Shown: positions 8,377 to 16,415 of the stretch, in pieces | Layout of the letters: every line of letters starts with the position of its first letter | Numbering within the stretch: position 1 is the first letter of the stretch | Source of the DNA: Variovorax boronicumulans NBRC 103145 | GTDB taxonomy: Bacteria; Pseudomonadota; Gammaproteobacteria; Burkholderiales; Burkholderiaceae_C | Assembly (NCBI RefSeq): GCF_001591345.1 | Contig: NZ_BCUS01000034.1 | Location: 1-55,738, forward strand | Reading direction: 5' to 3' | Length of the DNA stretch: 55,738 nt | The notes under the pieces: generated by a model | The model's input: the letters and a program-made list of their open reading frames with translations, nothing else | Told to the model about the DNA's origin: nothing | Database searches by the model: none | Program-made: the position numbers and the translations under genes

Positions 8377-9348
8377 ATGAAGCTGCACCAGCTCCGCTAT
8401 CTCGCCGCCGTCGCCTCCGAAGGCAGCATCCGCGCCGCCGCGCGGGCCCTGGGCGTCACCCAGGCCACGGTCACGCAGGGCCTGCGCGAACTGGAGGCGC
8501 ATGCGCAGGTGGCGCTGTTCACGCGCCACGGCGGCGGCATCGCCTTCACACCGGCCGGGCTGGAGCTGCTGGAGCATGCGCAGCGCGTGCTGGCCCAGCT
8601 GCGCCAGGCCGAAGACACGCTCTCACGCCACCGCGACACCGGCGCGCAGCAGCGCCTGACCGTGGCCATCACGCCCTGGATCACGCAGACCCTGCTGCCG
8701 CGCGTGGTGTCGCTGTTCCGCGAAGAGCTGCCGCACGTGCAGCTCGAGATGTTCGACGGCCTGTCGGCGCTCAGCTACCCGCGGCTGCGCGAAGGCAGCC
8801 TGGACCTGCTGATCGGCCGCATCGGCCCCGACGAGGCCATGCAGGGGCTGCAGGCGCAGCCGCTGTTCCGCTACGACATGACGGTGGTGGCGCGCCGCGG
8901 CCATCCGCGGGCCGGCGCGCAGTCGATGGCCGAGCTGCTGCAGGACGACTGGGTGCTCAACTTCACGCCGGGCGAGGGCGCGAGCTTTCTGGACAACCTG
9001 TTCCGCCAGCACGGCCTGGCCGCGCCCGTGCAGCGCATCCAGCTGGCGCATTCGCCGTCGATGATGCTGGGCCTCGTGCGCAAGACCGACATGCTCACCT
9101 TCTGCCCCTGGCCGCTGGTGGAAACCGAGAGCCTGCGCCATGCGCTCGTGACCTTGCAGCTGCGCGAGCGCTTCCACAGCAACGTCGTGGGCATCGTGCG
9201 CCGCGCACAGGAGGCGCCGTCGCACGCGGCGGCGCGTTTCATTGCGCACTTCCTGGCGCAGCTGCCGGCGTGGCAGGCCTCGGACGATCCGGAGCTGCGG
9301 CGGGTGCTGCACTCGGTGGATTTCATCGAGGCGTTGCCTCACCCGTGA
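8377..9348 (+). CDS. LysR-family transcriptional regulator
   Basis: The 323-aa product starts with a LysR winged helix-turn-helix (LHQLRYLAAVASEGSIRAAA, then LGVTQATVTQGLRELEA; residues 3-60) and continues into a type 2 periplasmic-binding-protein-like effector domain (ITPWITQTLLPRVVSLF near 96). It is divergent from the M20/Bug pair, the usual arrangement for autoregulated control of the neighbouring operon; the repeats in the gap are possible sites. Its 3' end overlaps the 3' end of the PLD gene by 10 bases. Confidence 0.9.
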   Translation: MKLHQLRYLAAVASEGSIRAAARALGVTQATVTQGLRELEAHAQVALFTRHGGGIAFTPAGLELLEHAQRVLAQLRQAEDTLSRHRDTGAQQRLTVAITPWITQTLLPRVVSLFREELPHVQLEMFDGLSALSYPRLREGSLDLLIGRIGPDEAMQGLQAQPLFRYDMTVVARRGHPRAGAQSMAELLQDDWVLNFTPGEGASFLDNLFRQHGLAAPVQRIQLAHSPSMMLGLVRKTDMLTFCPWPLVETESLRHALVTLQLRERFHSNVVGIVRRAQEAPSHAAARFIAHFLAQLPAWQASDDPELRRVLHSVDFIEALPHP

Positions 9349-10943
9349 TAGTCGCTCCACGACATGCGCACCATGCCCGGCGGCGTGGGCGCGCCGGCTG
9401 AGGCCAGCGTCACCGGCGGGTCGTCGTCCACGCGGCTTTTGGCGCGCGAATCCCAGTCGTCGAGAAAGACCTGCTGGTAGTACTGCGCCACGTCTTCGTT
9501 GTGGATGATCAGTCCGGCGTCGCGGTTGCGCAGCACGCCATCGCCCGACCAGTTGGTGCTGCTCACGAGCACCGCCTGGCCGTCCACGATGATGCCCTTG
9601 TTGTGGATGCTGCCCTGGACGCGGAACACGTCCTGGTTGCAGCCCGCCTCGACCAGCTTGCGGATGTTGTCGGCCGCGCTGGTGCTGCCCAGGATGATGC
9701 GCAGGTCGAGGTCCGGCTCGGTGCTGCGCTGCGCCAGCTTGCGCAGCAGCGCGCGAAAGTCCGCGTCCTTGTCGGCATCGCTCCAGGTGATGTAGGCGAA
9801 CTGCAGGTACAGCGAGGTCTGCGCGCTGTCGATGAGCGCATTGATGTGCGGCAGGTAGTTGTCCGGCGTGAGCACGGGCTGCACTTTCACCGTGGTCTTC
9901 ACCGCCGGCAGCCGCGCGGGTTCGACCGGCACGACGGGCCCCGCGAAGGCCACGGCCTGTTCCAGCAGGTGGTCCAGCGGCACGAACACGTCGGGCAGCG
10001 TGAGCTTGGGCGCCACGTCCAGCGCCGCGTCGGCCGCGCCGTCGGCTTCTTCCTTCTCGGAGGCCTTGAGGTCGTGCAGGATGTACTTCTCGAACACCTT
10101 CGAGAGCACGGCGTCGTTGCAGATCACGTGCCACTCGCGGTTGCCCTTGCTGAACATGCCCTTGGCCTGCGCGGGCGTGGCCACGGGGTCGATGTCGGGC
10201 TGGCTGCGCTTGCTCCAGTTGCCGCTCGACAGCCAGAAGGCCTTGCCGTCGCGCACCGCCACTTTCTCGTGGTACGCGCTGGCGAAGCGGCGACCCTTGC
10301 CGCACTGCACGAGCCAGGCCCTGAAGTCGGCCTCCTGCTGCAGCTTGCGCAGCTTTTTGCGGATGACCTGTTCTTCTTTCGTCATGCCGTCGTCCCAGCT
10401 CAGCGCCGCCGCGATGCCGCCGTTGCGCACGAGGTCGATGAAGACCTGGGCGATGTGGTCGGCGTTGAAGTCGTACATCGCCACCGACAGCGAACGCGTG
10501 GTGCCTTCGAGAAAGGGCCGCAGCACCGGCCACCCCGCATCGGGGCCGACGTGGCACAGGAAGGGCTGCTTCACGTTGTAGACCTTGTCGATGGGCTGGC
10601 CTGCAGGCGGCTTGTAGACGAGGCCGACGGCCGCTTCGGCGAGCGCGTTCACCGTGTCATCGAAGTCCGCGCTGGCGGCCAGCTGTCGCGCGGGGTCGGC
10701 CTGCATCACGCAGACGCGGTAGGGGCCGAGCTGCCGGGGCGCGCGCTCGGCCACGGGCACCTCCGACAAGGGCCGCTTGCGGTCGACCAGCACGATCACG
10801 GCGGGCTCGCGCAGGAACCGGCCGTCGACCAGCGGAAAGCCCGGCTCCGCCGCCACGTAGCCGGGCAGGGCGGCCAGCTGCGCCTGGTGGGTGGCGATCA
10901 CCGACCGGACCGCCGCGCGCGCGGCATCGTCGAGCACTTTCAT
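9339..10943 (-). CDS. Phospholipase D-superfamily protein with two HKD motifs
   Basis: The product is 534 aa from the ATG at 10943, which follows AAGGAACACCC on the minus strand. Residues about 15-85 form an N-terminal domain (EPAVIVLVDRKRPLSEVP...APRQLGPYRVCV) that I do not recognise with certainty but which looks like domains next to bacterial proteases. Two PLD domains follow, with active-site sets H225/K227/D232 (YHEKVAVRDG) and H447/K449/D454 (IHNKGIIVDG), each trailed by SSxNWS. The superfamily includes phospholipases and nucleases, and the substrate cannot be read from the sequence. There is no signal peptide. It is the last gene of a likely operon with an I9-like protein and a subtilase, so it could be the effector arm of that unit. 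Confidence 0.85.
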   Translation of the reverse strand: MKVLDDAARAAVRSVIATHQAQLAALPGYVAAEPGFPLVDGRFLREPAVIVLVDRKRPLSEVPVAERAPRQLGPYRVCVMQADPARQLAASADFDDTVNALAEAAVGLVYKPPAGQPIDKVYNVKQPFLCHVGPDAGWPVLRPFLEGTTRSLSVAMYDFNADHIAQVFIDLVRNGGIAAALSWDDGMTKEEQVIRKKLRKLQQEADFRAWLVQCGKGRRFASAYHEKVAVRDGKAFWLSSGNWSKRSQPDIDPVATPAQAKGMFSKGNREWHVICNDAVLSKVFEKYILHDLKASEKEEADGAADAALDVAPKLTLPDVFVPLDHLLEQAVAFAGPVVPVEPARLPAVKTTVKVQPVLTPDNYLPHINALIDSAQTSLYLQFAYITWSDADKDADFRALLRKLAQRSTEPDLDLRIILGSTSAADNIRKLVEAGCNQDVFRVQGSIHNKGIIVDGQAVLVSSTNWSGDGVLRNRDAGLIIHNEDVAQYYQQVFLDDWDSRAKSRVDDDPPVTLASAGAPTPPGMVRMSWSDYHG

Positions 10944-11046
10944 GGGTGTTCCTTGGGGTGGGTTGTTGTGGGGCACGCGTGTGCGGGCGCCTGCCGGCAT
11001 GGCATGCGCGAAGGCAGCGACCCGGGTGGGTCGCGTGTCAGGGGAA

Positions 11047-11298
11047 TCAGGAGATGTTGGGCAGCCGGCGTGACAGCTCGACCGACTCGACGGCCGGGTC
11101 GGCTTCGAGCTGCTGGAGCTTGTCGAGTGGAATCTCGGCCGAGAACAGGCCCGGCGAGATGTCGGCGCGCGCGGCGATGTAGTCCGGGCGCTCGGCGCCC
11201 TCGCACAGCTTGACCAGCACGACGACGCGCTCGCCCGACACCGGCGCGGGGGCGGCCGAAAAGTCGAGCTTCTTGAGCGAGCGCAAATCGATAGGCAT
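11047..11298 (-). CDS. Stand-alone subtilase propeptide-like (I9-like) protein
   Basis: The product is 83 aa from the ATG at 11298, starting MPIDLRSLKKLDF; the ribosome site is weak. Residues 22-80 resemble a segment of the neighbouring subtilase (its residues about 137-196): both have a V-x-V-strand start, then IPLxK, an 8-9 residue helix, PAVxS and a final strand (here SAEIPLDKLQQLEADPAVES, there TGRIPLGKAEAIRQHPAVLS). This is the pattern of subtilisin propeptide/inhibitor I9 domains. It lies between the protease and PLD genes with about 90-100-base gaps. It may be an intramolecular-chaperone or inhibitor paralogue of the protease. Homology is judged by eye. Confidence 0.65.
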   Translation of the reverse strand: MPIDLRSLKKLDFSAAPAPVSGERVVVLVKLCEGAERPDYIAARADISPGLFSAEIPLDKLQQLEADPAVESVELSRRLPNIS

Positions 11299-11387
11299 GA
11301 GAGGGCAGATGGGGGCGGGAACACAGATTACACCCCCCGCTCGGGTTCGGCACAACCGCACCGGGCGTGGGGGTCATGGCTGGATCG

Positions 11388-13445
11388 TCAGATCGCGCCG
11401 CTGCCGGCCCGGCCGTCGCCGCGCTGCGGGTCCCAGCCGGCCGGACCGGCGCCGGGCTTGACGCCCGCCTTCAGCCTAGCGCGGATGTCGGCGATGGTCA
11501 GCTTCTTGCCCGCTTTGTGGGCCTTGGCCAGCATCAGCGCGACCAGCCCCGTCACCGCTGGTGCCGCCATGCTGGTGCCCGACTTCTTCACCATGCCGTC
11601 CTTCGTGCGCGACTGCGCGGCCTTCACCTGCACGCCGGGGGCGCTGAGCTCGGGCTTGGGCCGGCCGTCGCGCGTCGGGCCCGCGCTCGAGAAGCTGGCG
11701 GCGGGCTCGCCCGTCTTGCGGGCGTCGTAGGCGCCGACCACGATCGACAGTTTTCCCGTCGACAGCGAGCCCAGCAGGTGCGACTTCACCGGCTGGCCGA
11801 AGTACGACTGGCCGCTGTCCAGGCGCTCGAGCCAGGCGTGGAACGGCACGTCGTCGGCGGCCAGGGCGTGCAGCCGCACCTTGAACTCGCCGTCGGGCCA
11901 GTTGGGTGCGAGCCAGATGCCGATCACGTTGTCCTTGTTGTTCGGGTCGGTGATGCGGCTGCTGAGGAACGCGGCGATCTCGCCGTTGCCCGCGCCGAGC
12001 GGAAAGTTTTCGCCCGGCGCCACGCTCGCGAGCACCTCGCCGTCGGGGCCCAGCAGCTCGGCGCGCAGTCGTTGGCTGCCGCCGTACCAGAGCTCGAACT
12101 CGCCGCCCTTGCCGTTGACCAGGGTCCACGACACGTCGAGGTGCCCGTTGCCGGTCACCGTGCCCGCCGTGTGCGTGTTGTCTTCCTGCGAATTGCCGGC
12201 CGCCAGCACGATCGCGCGGTTGGGCTTTTGCGACACGAGCGCGTCGAAGCCCTGCTCGACCAGCGAGGTGCCGTCGTGCGGGCCGCCGTTGGTGCCCAGG
12301 CTCAGGTTGACGACGCAGGGCCTGTCGCCCGCGCGGTCGAAGATGAACTTCACCGCTTCGAGCATCTGCACCGAATCGCCGAAGGAGCTGAACACGGCGT
12401 TGTGCCCGGTCCACGCGATGTCGCGGGCCGACATCTCGACGAAGATCAGGTCGGCCTTGGGTGCCACGCCGGGTTGCAGCGACCCCCGGCCGTTGCCGCC
12501 GGCAATGTCCATGACGTGCGTGCCGTGCGAACCAGGGCTGCCCGGCATGCCCGCGCCGGGGTCGTAGCCCAGCGCCTTGTACGGGTCGGACTTCTTCAGC
12601 GCCTTGTCGATGTCCGCCGCCTCGAAGAGCCGGCCGTAGCCGTAGGGGCTGTTCGCCTTGGCCGGCGCGCCCTGCTGCCACAGCGCCAGCAGGCGCGTCT
12701 TGCCGTTGGCCTTGACGAAGTTCTGGTGCGCGAAGTCGCCACCCGAATCGACCACGCCGATCACCACGCCGGCACCGCCGGCCGTGCCGGCGAGCGCGGG
12801 GTTGTCGGCCTGCACGCCCATCGACGCGATGGTGTTGTTCAGCGCCGGCAGCACGGGCTGCGAGGCCTTCATGCTGAGCACGGCCGGATGCTGGCGGATC
12901 GCCTCGGCCTTGCCCAGCGGAATGCGGCCCGTGACGAGCACCGTGCCGTCGTCGGCGGTGCCGATGTCGGAGCCCGCATCGACGTCGGGAATGTCGGCCC
13001 ACTCGGCATGGCTGGTGACGCGCGCCACTACCGGCACCGAGTCGCCGTCGGCGGACGAGATGGGCATGCTCTGCTTGCCCGCGCGGCGGTTCATCACCGC
13101 CAGCTGCAGGCGCGGGTCCATCGAGGTCTCCACGTCCATCGGCAGGCGCTGCAGCTGTGCGAGCCCGAAGGTCGACACCGGCGAGAGCCGCGTGCACAGC
13201 GCGTCGGCCGTGCCCGCGAGCGCGGCGGTGAGGGCGGGGGAGGCTTCGCCCGGCAGGTGGCCCGCGGCGGCCATCTCGGGCGGAAGGTCGACCCAGCTGT
13301 TGAGCAGCTTGATCTGCCCTGTCACGTGGAGCCGCACGCTGCCCGACGACAGCGCCGGCGTCAGCACCCCGTGCGGCATCCTGGGGACTTTCGTATCTGC
13401 GGGCGAGGGCTTCTTCGCGGCGACGCGCTTCTTGGCTGGGGCCAT
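11388..13445 (-). CDS. Cytoplasmic subtilisin-like serine protease (S8)
   Basis: The product is 685 aa from the ATG at 13445, which has AAGGAG 8 bases upstream. The N-terminus is Lys-rich (MAPAKKRVAAKKP), not a signal peptide, so the enzyme is predicted to be intracellular. Residues about 137-196 are I9-like. The catalytic set is D233 (GVVDSGG), H307 (GSHGTHV), N418 (AAGNS) and S625 (GTSMAAP). About 200 residues between N418 and S625 hold a beta-rich insert (LVNGKGGEFELWYGG onward), as in large subtilases with jelly-roll inserts. It is first of three co-directional genes with the I9-like and PLD proteins. What activates it, and its targets, are unknown. Confidence 0.9.
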   Translation of the reverse strand: MAPAKKRVAAKKPSPADTKVPRMPHGVLTPALSSGSVRLHVTGQIKLLNSWVDLPPEMAAAGHLPGEASPALTAALAGTADALCTRLSPVSTFGLAQLQRLPMDVETSMDPRLQLAVMNRRAGKQSMPISSADGDSVPVVARVTSHAEWADIPDVDAGSDIGTADDGTVLVTGRIPLGKAEAIRQHPAVLSMKASQPVLPALNNTIASMGVQADNPALAGTAGGAGVVIGVVDSGGDFAHQNFVKANGKTRLLALWQQGAPAKANSPYGYGRLFEAADIDKALKKSDPYKALGYDPGAGMPGSPGSHGTHVMDIAGGNGRGSLQPGVAPKADLIFVEMSARDIAWTGHNAVFSSFGDSVQMLEAVKFIFDRAGDRPCVVNLSLGTNGGPHDGTSLVEQGFDALVSQKPNRAIVLAAGNSQEDNTHTAGTVTGNGHLDVSWTLVNGKGGEFELWYGGSQRLRAELLGPDGEVLASVAPGENFPLGAGNGEIAAFLSSRITDPNNKDNVIGIWLAPNWPDGEFKVRLHALAADDVPFHAWLERLDSGQSYFGQPVKSHLLGSLSTGKLSIVVGAYDARKTGEPAASFSSAGPTRDGRPKPELSAPGVQVKAAQSRTKDGMVKKSGTSMAAPAVTGLVALMLAKAHKAGKKLTIADIRARLKAGVKPGAGPAGWDPQRGDGRAGSGAI

Positions 13446-13552
13446 CGGTCGGATCTCCTTGCGCAGGGGCACGGGTGGGTACCGCGAGGTGTAGCAGATT
13501 GCCGTGTCATCTGTCACCCCGGGCGGGCAAGGAGGGCGGTCAGAATGGCCGC

Positions 13553-13822
13553 ATGAAAGTGGTGTTCAAGCTTCTGTTCGCGTACCTGGTGGCGAGCCTG
13601 CTGTCGACCGGCCTTGCGCTGGTTCTGTTTCCGCTGCACGCGCATGTGCCTGCGGTGGTGGTGCTGCTTGCGTTTCCGCTGGTGCCGTGGACCTTGCTTG
13701 CCAACTTGGCGAGCCAGGGCTTCAGGGCCCGGGAGGTGGGGCCGTTGCTGGTGTTCGTGCTGGCGTTTGGCGGCGTGGCCTGGCTGGCGTTTCGGTCGTC
13801 ATCGAAGGCCGCGCAGCGATAG
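13553..13822 (+). CDS. Small integral membrane protein
   Basis: 89 aa with three hydrophobic segments (VFKLLFAYLVASLLSTGLAL, VPAVVVLLAFPLVPWTLLA, VGPLLVFVLAFGGVAWLAF). AAGGAGGG lies at 13529-13536, somewhat far from the ATG at 13553. It is not recognised. It diverges from the protease operon, about 107 bases away, but nothing ties it to that unit. Confidence 0.55.
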   Translation: MKVVFKLLFAYLVASLLSTGLALVLFPLHAHVPAVVVLLAFPLVPWTLLANLASQGFRAREVGPLLVFVLAFGGVAWLAFRSSSKAAQR

Positions 13823-13833
13823 CCGCGCTGGGC

Positions 13834-14055
13834 TCACTTCGCCCCGATCTCGAAGACATCGCCGTTCGTCGGCGTCGCGTTCTCGTGGTTGATGTCGTAG
13901 AGGTATTGCGCGAGGTCGGCTGGCGCCACGTCCGGCGGAATCGCGAGCTGGGCGAGGCCCAGTTTTCCGTCGGCGCCGACCCAGTGGCTGCGCCAGCGGG
14001 CGTCGGTCATTTCGACGCGCAGGGTGCGGCCGAACACGTTGAAGATGTGGCGCAT
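13834..14055 (-). CDS. Small conserved hypothetical protein (73 aa)
   Basis: Starts MRHIFNVFGRTLRVE at the ATG at 14055, with GGAG upstream; a longer reading from 14124 overlaps nothing but lacks a ribosome site. The sequence has the look of a compact alpha/beta protein (IFNVFGR, WVGADGK, IPPDVAPADLAQYLYDINHE, TNGDVFEI). I believe it belongs to a family of small proteins seen across proteobacteria, but cannot name a function. Confidence 0.6.
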   Translation of the reverse strand: MRHIFNVFGRTLRVEMTDARWRSHWVGADGKLGLAQLAIPPDVAPADLAQYLYDINHENATPTNGDVFEIGAK

Positions 14056-14164
14056 CGTCTGGGCTCCGGGCATGCACGAAAAGAGATGAGGGGACAGCCA
14101 CTGTAGCGCCCTCGTCGTATGCACAATGGGCCGAATCGCCCGTCACATCCACTCCAGAGTCCGC

Positions 14165-14482
14165 ATGCCAGACCTCAACGTACGCAAGACCTACGAAGCG
14201 GCCGTGGCCGAGCTGGGGCCTGCCGCTGCGCGGATGCTGGCCGACGGTGTGAGTGAAGAACAGGTGGCGCGCTGGATCTTCGCGCAGCGGGACGATCTCA
14301 AGCTGCATTACCGCGCGCTGACGCCCTCGCACGAGCTGCAGGCCCTCGAAGCCAGGTCGCGCAGCCGTTACGGCAACACGCTGGGCCCATCGATCGAGCA
14401 ACTGCGCAGCGCGGGAAAGTCGTGGCGGGACATCATCGATTCGGCGGCGCGGCCGGGGACTCACTACCGCCAGGGCGATTGA
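14165..14482 (+). CDS. Hypothetical protein (105 aa)
   Basis: Starts MPDLNVRKTYEAAVAELG at 14165. It is mostly helical, with EEQVARWIFAQRDDLKLHYR in the middle and SWRDIIDSAARPG near the end. It is soluble with no known motif. It diverges from the previous small gene (110-base gap) and converges on the oxygenase gene. Confidence 0.6.
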   Translation: MPDLNVRKTYEAAVAELGPAAARMLADGVSEEQVARWIFAQRDDLKLHYRALTPSHELQALEARSRSRYGNTLGPSIEQLRSAGKSWRDIIDSAARPGTHYRQGD

Positions 14483-14501
14483 TCGATTGATCGTTCGTTC
14501 G

Positions 14502-15221
14502 CTACTTGCCACTGAGCCAGCGGCCGGAGTTCGCGCAGACCTCGGCCTGCTCGCCGTTCACCCGGACCTGTTCTTCATCGAGCCGTGACGCAGTGACCGG
14601 ATCGACATCGAAGCCGACGCCGAGCAGGCGCGCCACCTGCGCGTCTTCGATCGACAGCTCCCAGGTCAGGAACAACTGCGTGCGATCGATCGAAGACGGG
14701 AAGTCGGCCGCATCGAAACCGTGGTCGCTGCCGCGCGGCACGACGGCGTGGGGCTGGCCCGTGTCGAACAGCAGGGCCGTGCCCCGCGTGAGCGCAATGC
14801 GCTGGCCCGTGACGGGAAAGTGCACGTCCAGGCCCTTGTCCTCGCTGAGGAACAGGTTGCAGAACGCCGCGCCGCCGTACTGCGCGCCGTCGTGGTGGTA
14901 GCGGGCGCCGCGGCAGGCCATCAGGGCGACGTCGCTGGCGGGCAGCAGCGACGCGGGCAGGCCCAGCGTGCCCAGCCAGCCGGACATCGCCTGCACGCAC
15001 CGCGCGTAGTCGGGCCAGCGCGTGCGTGCGCGGGCCAGCGGCATGGGCTCGACATCACCGGGTTCGAGCGGCACGTTCGTGGCGATCTCCCGCTGCCAGT
15101 CGGCCACGAGGCGGGCCGGGGGCTCGGGCACGTCGAGCAGGGCCGCATGCACGATGCCGCTCACGCTGCGGCTGCGCAGCGTGTCGCCGTGCCAGAAGTA
15201 GGAGGTCAGCAGGTCGTGCAT
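14502..15221 (-). CDS. 2-oxoglutarate/Fe(II)-dependent oxygenase-like protein
   Basis: The product is 239 aa from the ATG at 15221 (MHDLLTSYFWHG). A jelly-roll dioxygenase pattern is visible: the HxD pair as YHHDGAQYGG (H109, D111), a hydrophobic core strand AAFCNLFLSE, and the distal His in FDTGQPHAVVPRGS (H158), with an Arg (DRTQLFLTWEL, R180) for the 2-oxoglutarate carboxylate. The spacing fits prolyl-hydroxylase/AlkB-like enzymes. Its substrate is unknown and no partner gene is adjacent. It diverges from the DUF3883-like gene across a 111-base gap. Confidence 0.65.
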   Translation of the reverse strand: MHDLLTSYFWHGDTLRSRSVSGIVHAALLDVPEPPARLVADWQREIATNVPLEPGDVEPMPLARARTRWPDYARCVQAMSGWLGTLGLPASLLPASDVALMACRGARYHHDGAQYGGAAFCNLFLSEDKGLDVHFPVTGQRIALTRGTALLFDTGQPHAVVPRGSDHGFDAADFPSSIDRTQLFLTWELSIEDAQVARLLGVGFDVDPVTASRLDEEQVRVNGEQAEVCANSGRWLSGK

Positions 15222-15332
15222 GCGGGGGCTTTCAAGGCACGGAGGGTACACGCGCTGCGGCGCCGGGCACCGGGGAGCGACGGCCGATGCGGCATACTCC
15301 CACCCCCTCCCAACTCGCCAGAATTCCGCTGA

Positions 15333-16250
15333 ATGGACAAGGAAGTCGACCCCTCCGTGCTCGCCGCCATCGATGAGATGCGGCTCTCCGGACCGCGCCT
15401 CACGCCGGTCGAAATCGTCGCCAAGATGGGGGTGTTCGACGCACGCGACAAGCCGTTCGAGCACGCCTGGCTCGCCACGGGCGACAACGTCATCGCCACC
15501 ATCTGGGGCGAGTACGTGAGCGTGGCGGCCGGTGGCCGCTGGTTCTACCTGGAATCGCTCGACGCCCAGCGCCGCCCCGGCGGCGGCGTGCGCAGCGCCC
15601 AGCAGGCGCAGCGCGCCAAGGACCGCCTGGCACTGCTCAAGCGCACCTTCGACGCCGGCCAGGGCTTCCGCGCCGTGCTGCAGACCAACCGCGTCGCCAT
15701 CGCCGAGCTCGAGAGCAACAAGAGCGCCAAGGTCTCGACCCGCGTGCGCGACGACGCCGAATGGCACGTTGCGAGCTGGGAACCTGAACAACAGCTCGCC
15801 GTGCTGGTGCGCGGTGCGCGCGGCTGGGTGCCGACAGAGGCCGACATCACGGCCGCCAAGGCCCGTAGCGGCGTGCCGGCGGCCGATGACGCCGACGCGG
15901 CCCCGGCCGGCCCGACCACGACGGACGCCGTTCAGGCCGCCGCCATGGCCTATGTCATGGGCCATTTCAAGGGCTATGGCTACAACGCGGAAGACGTCAC
16001 CAGCAAGGCGCTGGGCTACGATATCGAGGTGTCGAACGCCAAGGGCGCGATGCTGCTCAAGGTGGTCGTGAAGGGCACCGCCCCGGCGCTGCCGACCTTC
16101 GCGCTCACGCCCGACGAAAGCATGTGCGCCGTGCGCGAGCCGCTGTGGCGCCTGCTGGTGGTGGCCGACGCGGGCAGCGCGACGGCGGCGCACAAGATCT
16201 ACAAGCCGACCGAAGTCGACCAGGCGCCGGGCTTCCAGCGCAAGGCCTGA
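15333..16250 (+). CDS. Protein with C-terminal DUF3883-like (degenerate PD-(D/E)xK) domain
   Basis: The 305-aa product has an N-terminal helical/OB-like part (LTPVEIVAKMGVFD; WLATGDNVIATIWGEYV) and, from residue about 205, a domain matching the DUF3883/NOV pattern: GYNAEDVTSKALGYDIEV, then VVVKGTA, then LTPDE, then the strand WRLLVVADA and KIYKPTEV. Family members normally read IEVKGT at the nuclease-like motif; here the Glu position is Val (V245) with D230 and K247 kept, so a catalytic role is doubtful. Such domains are frequent in restriction-like defence proteins, but no restriction genes are near. Confidence 0.55.
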   Translation: MDKEVDPSVLAAIDEMRLSGPRLTPVEIVAKMGVFDARDKPFEHAWLATGDNVIATIWGEYVSVAAGGRWFYLESLDAQRRPGGGVRSAQQAQRAKDRLALLKRTFDAGQGFRAVLQTNRVAIAELESNKSAKVSTRVRDDAEWHVASWEPEQQLAVLVRGARGWVPTEADITAAKARSGVPAADDADAAPAGPTTTDAVQAAAMAYVMGHFKGYGYNAEDVTSKALGYDIEVSNAKGAMLLKVVVKGTAPALPTFALTPDESMCAVREPLWRLLVVADAGSATAAHKIYKPTEVDQAPGFQRKA

Positions 16251-16415
16251 CGGGCCTCCCGGGGCCTCGCAGGCCACGCCGCGGCTGCACCAGTGCGCCG
16301 CGGGCGTTTCCAAATTCTTACAACTGAGCCCCCGGAAACCCGTCGTTTCCAACGGTAAAGTTCCGCCGTCCGGCGCGAACAGTTCGTGCCTTCGCCCCTC
16401 TGTTCGCCCCCTTTC

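Noticed and set aside
10944..11324. N-terminal extension of the PLD protein to 11324
   Set aside because: It would overlap the I9-like gene; the ATG at 10943 has a clear AAGGA site and starts a plausible domain.
9339..13445. Calling the protease cassette a known named defence system
   Set aside because: I could not match the trio to any system I know with confidence; only the domain content is claimed.
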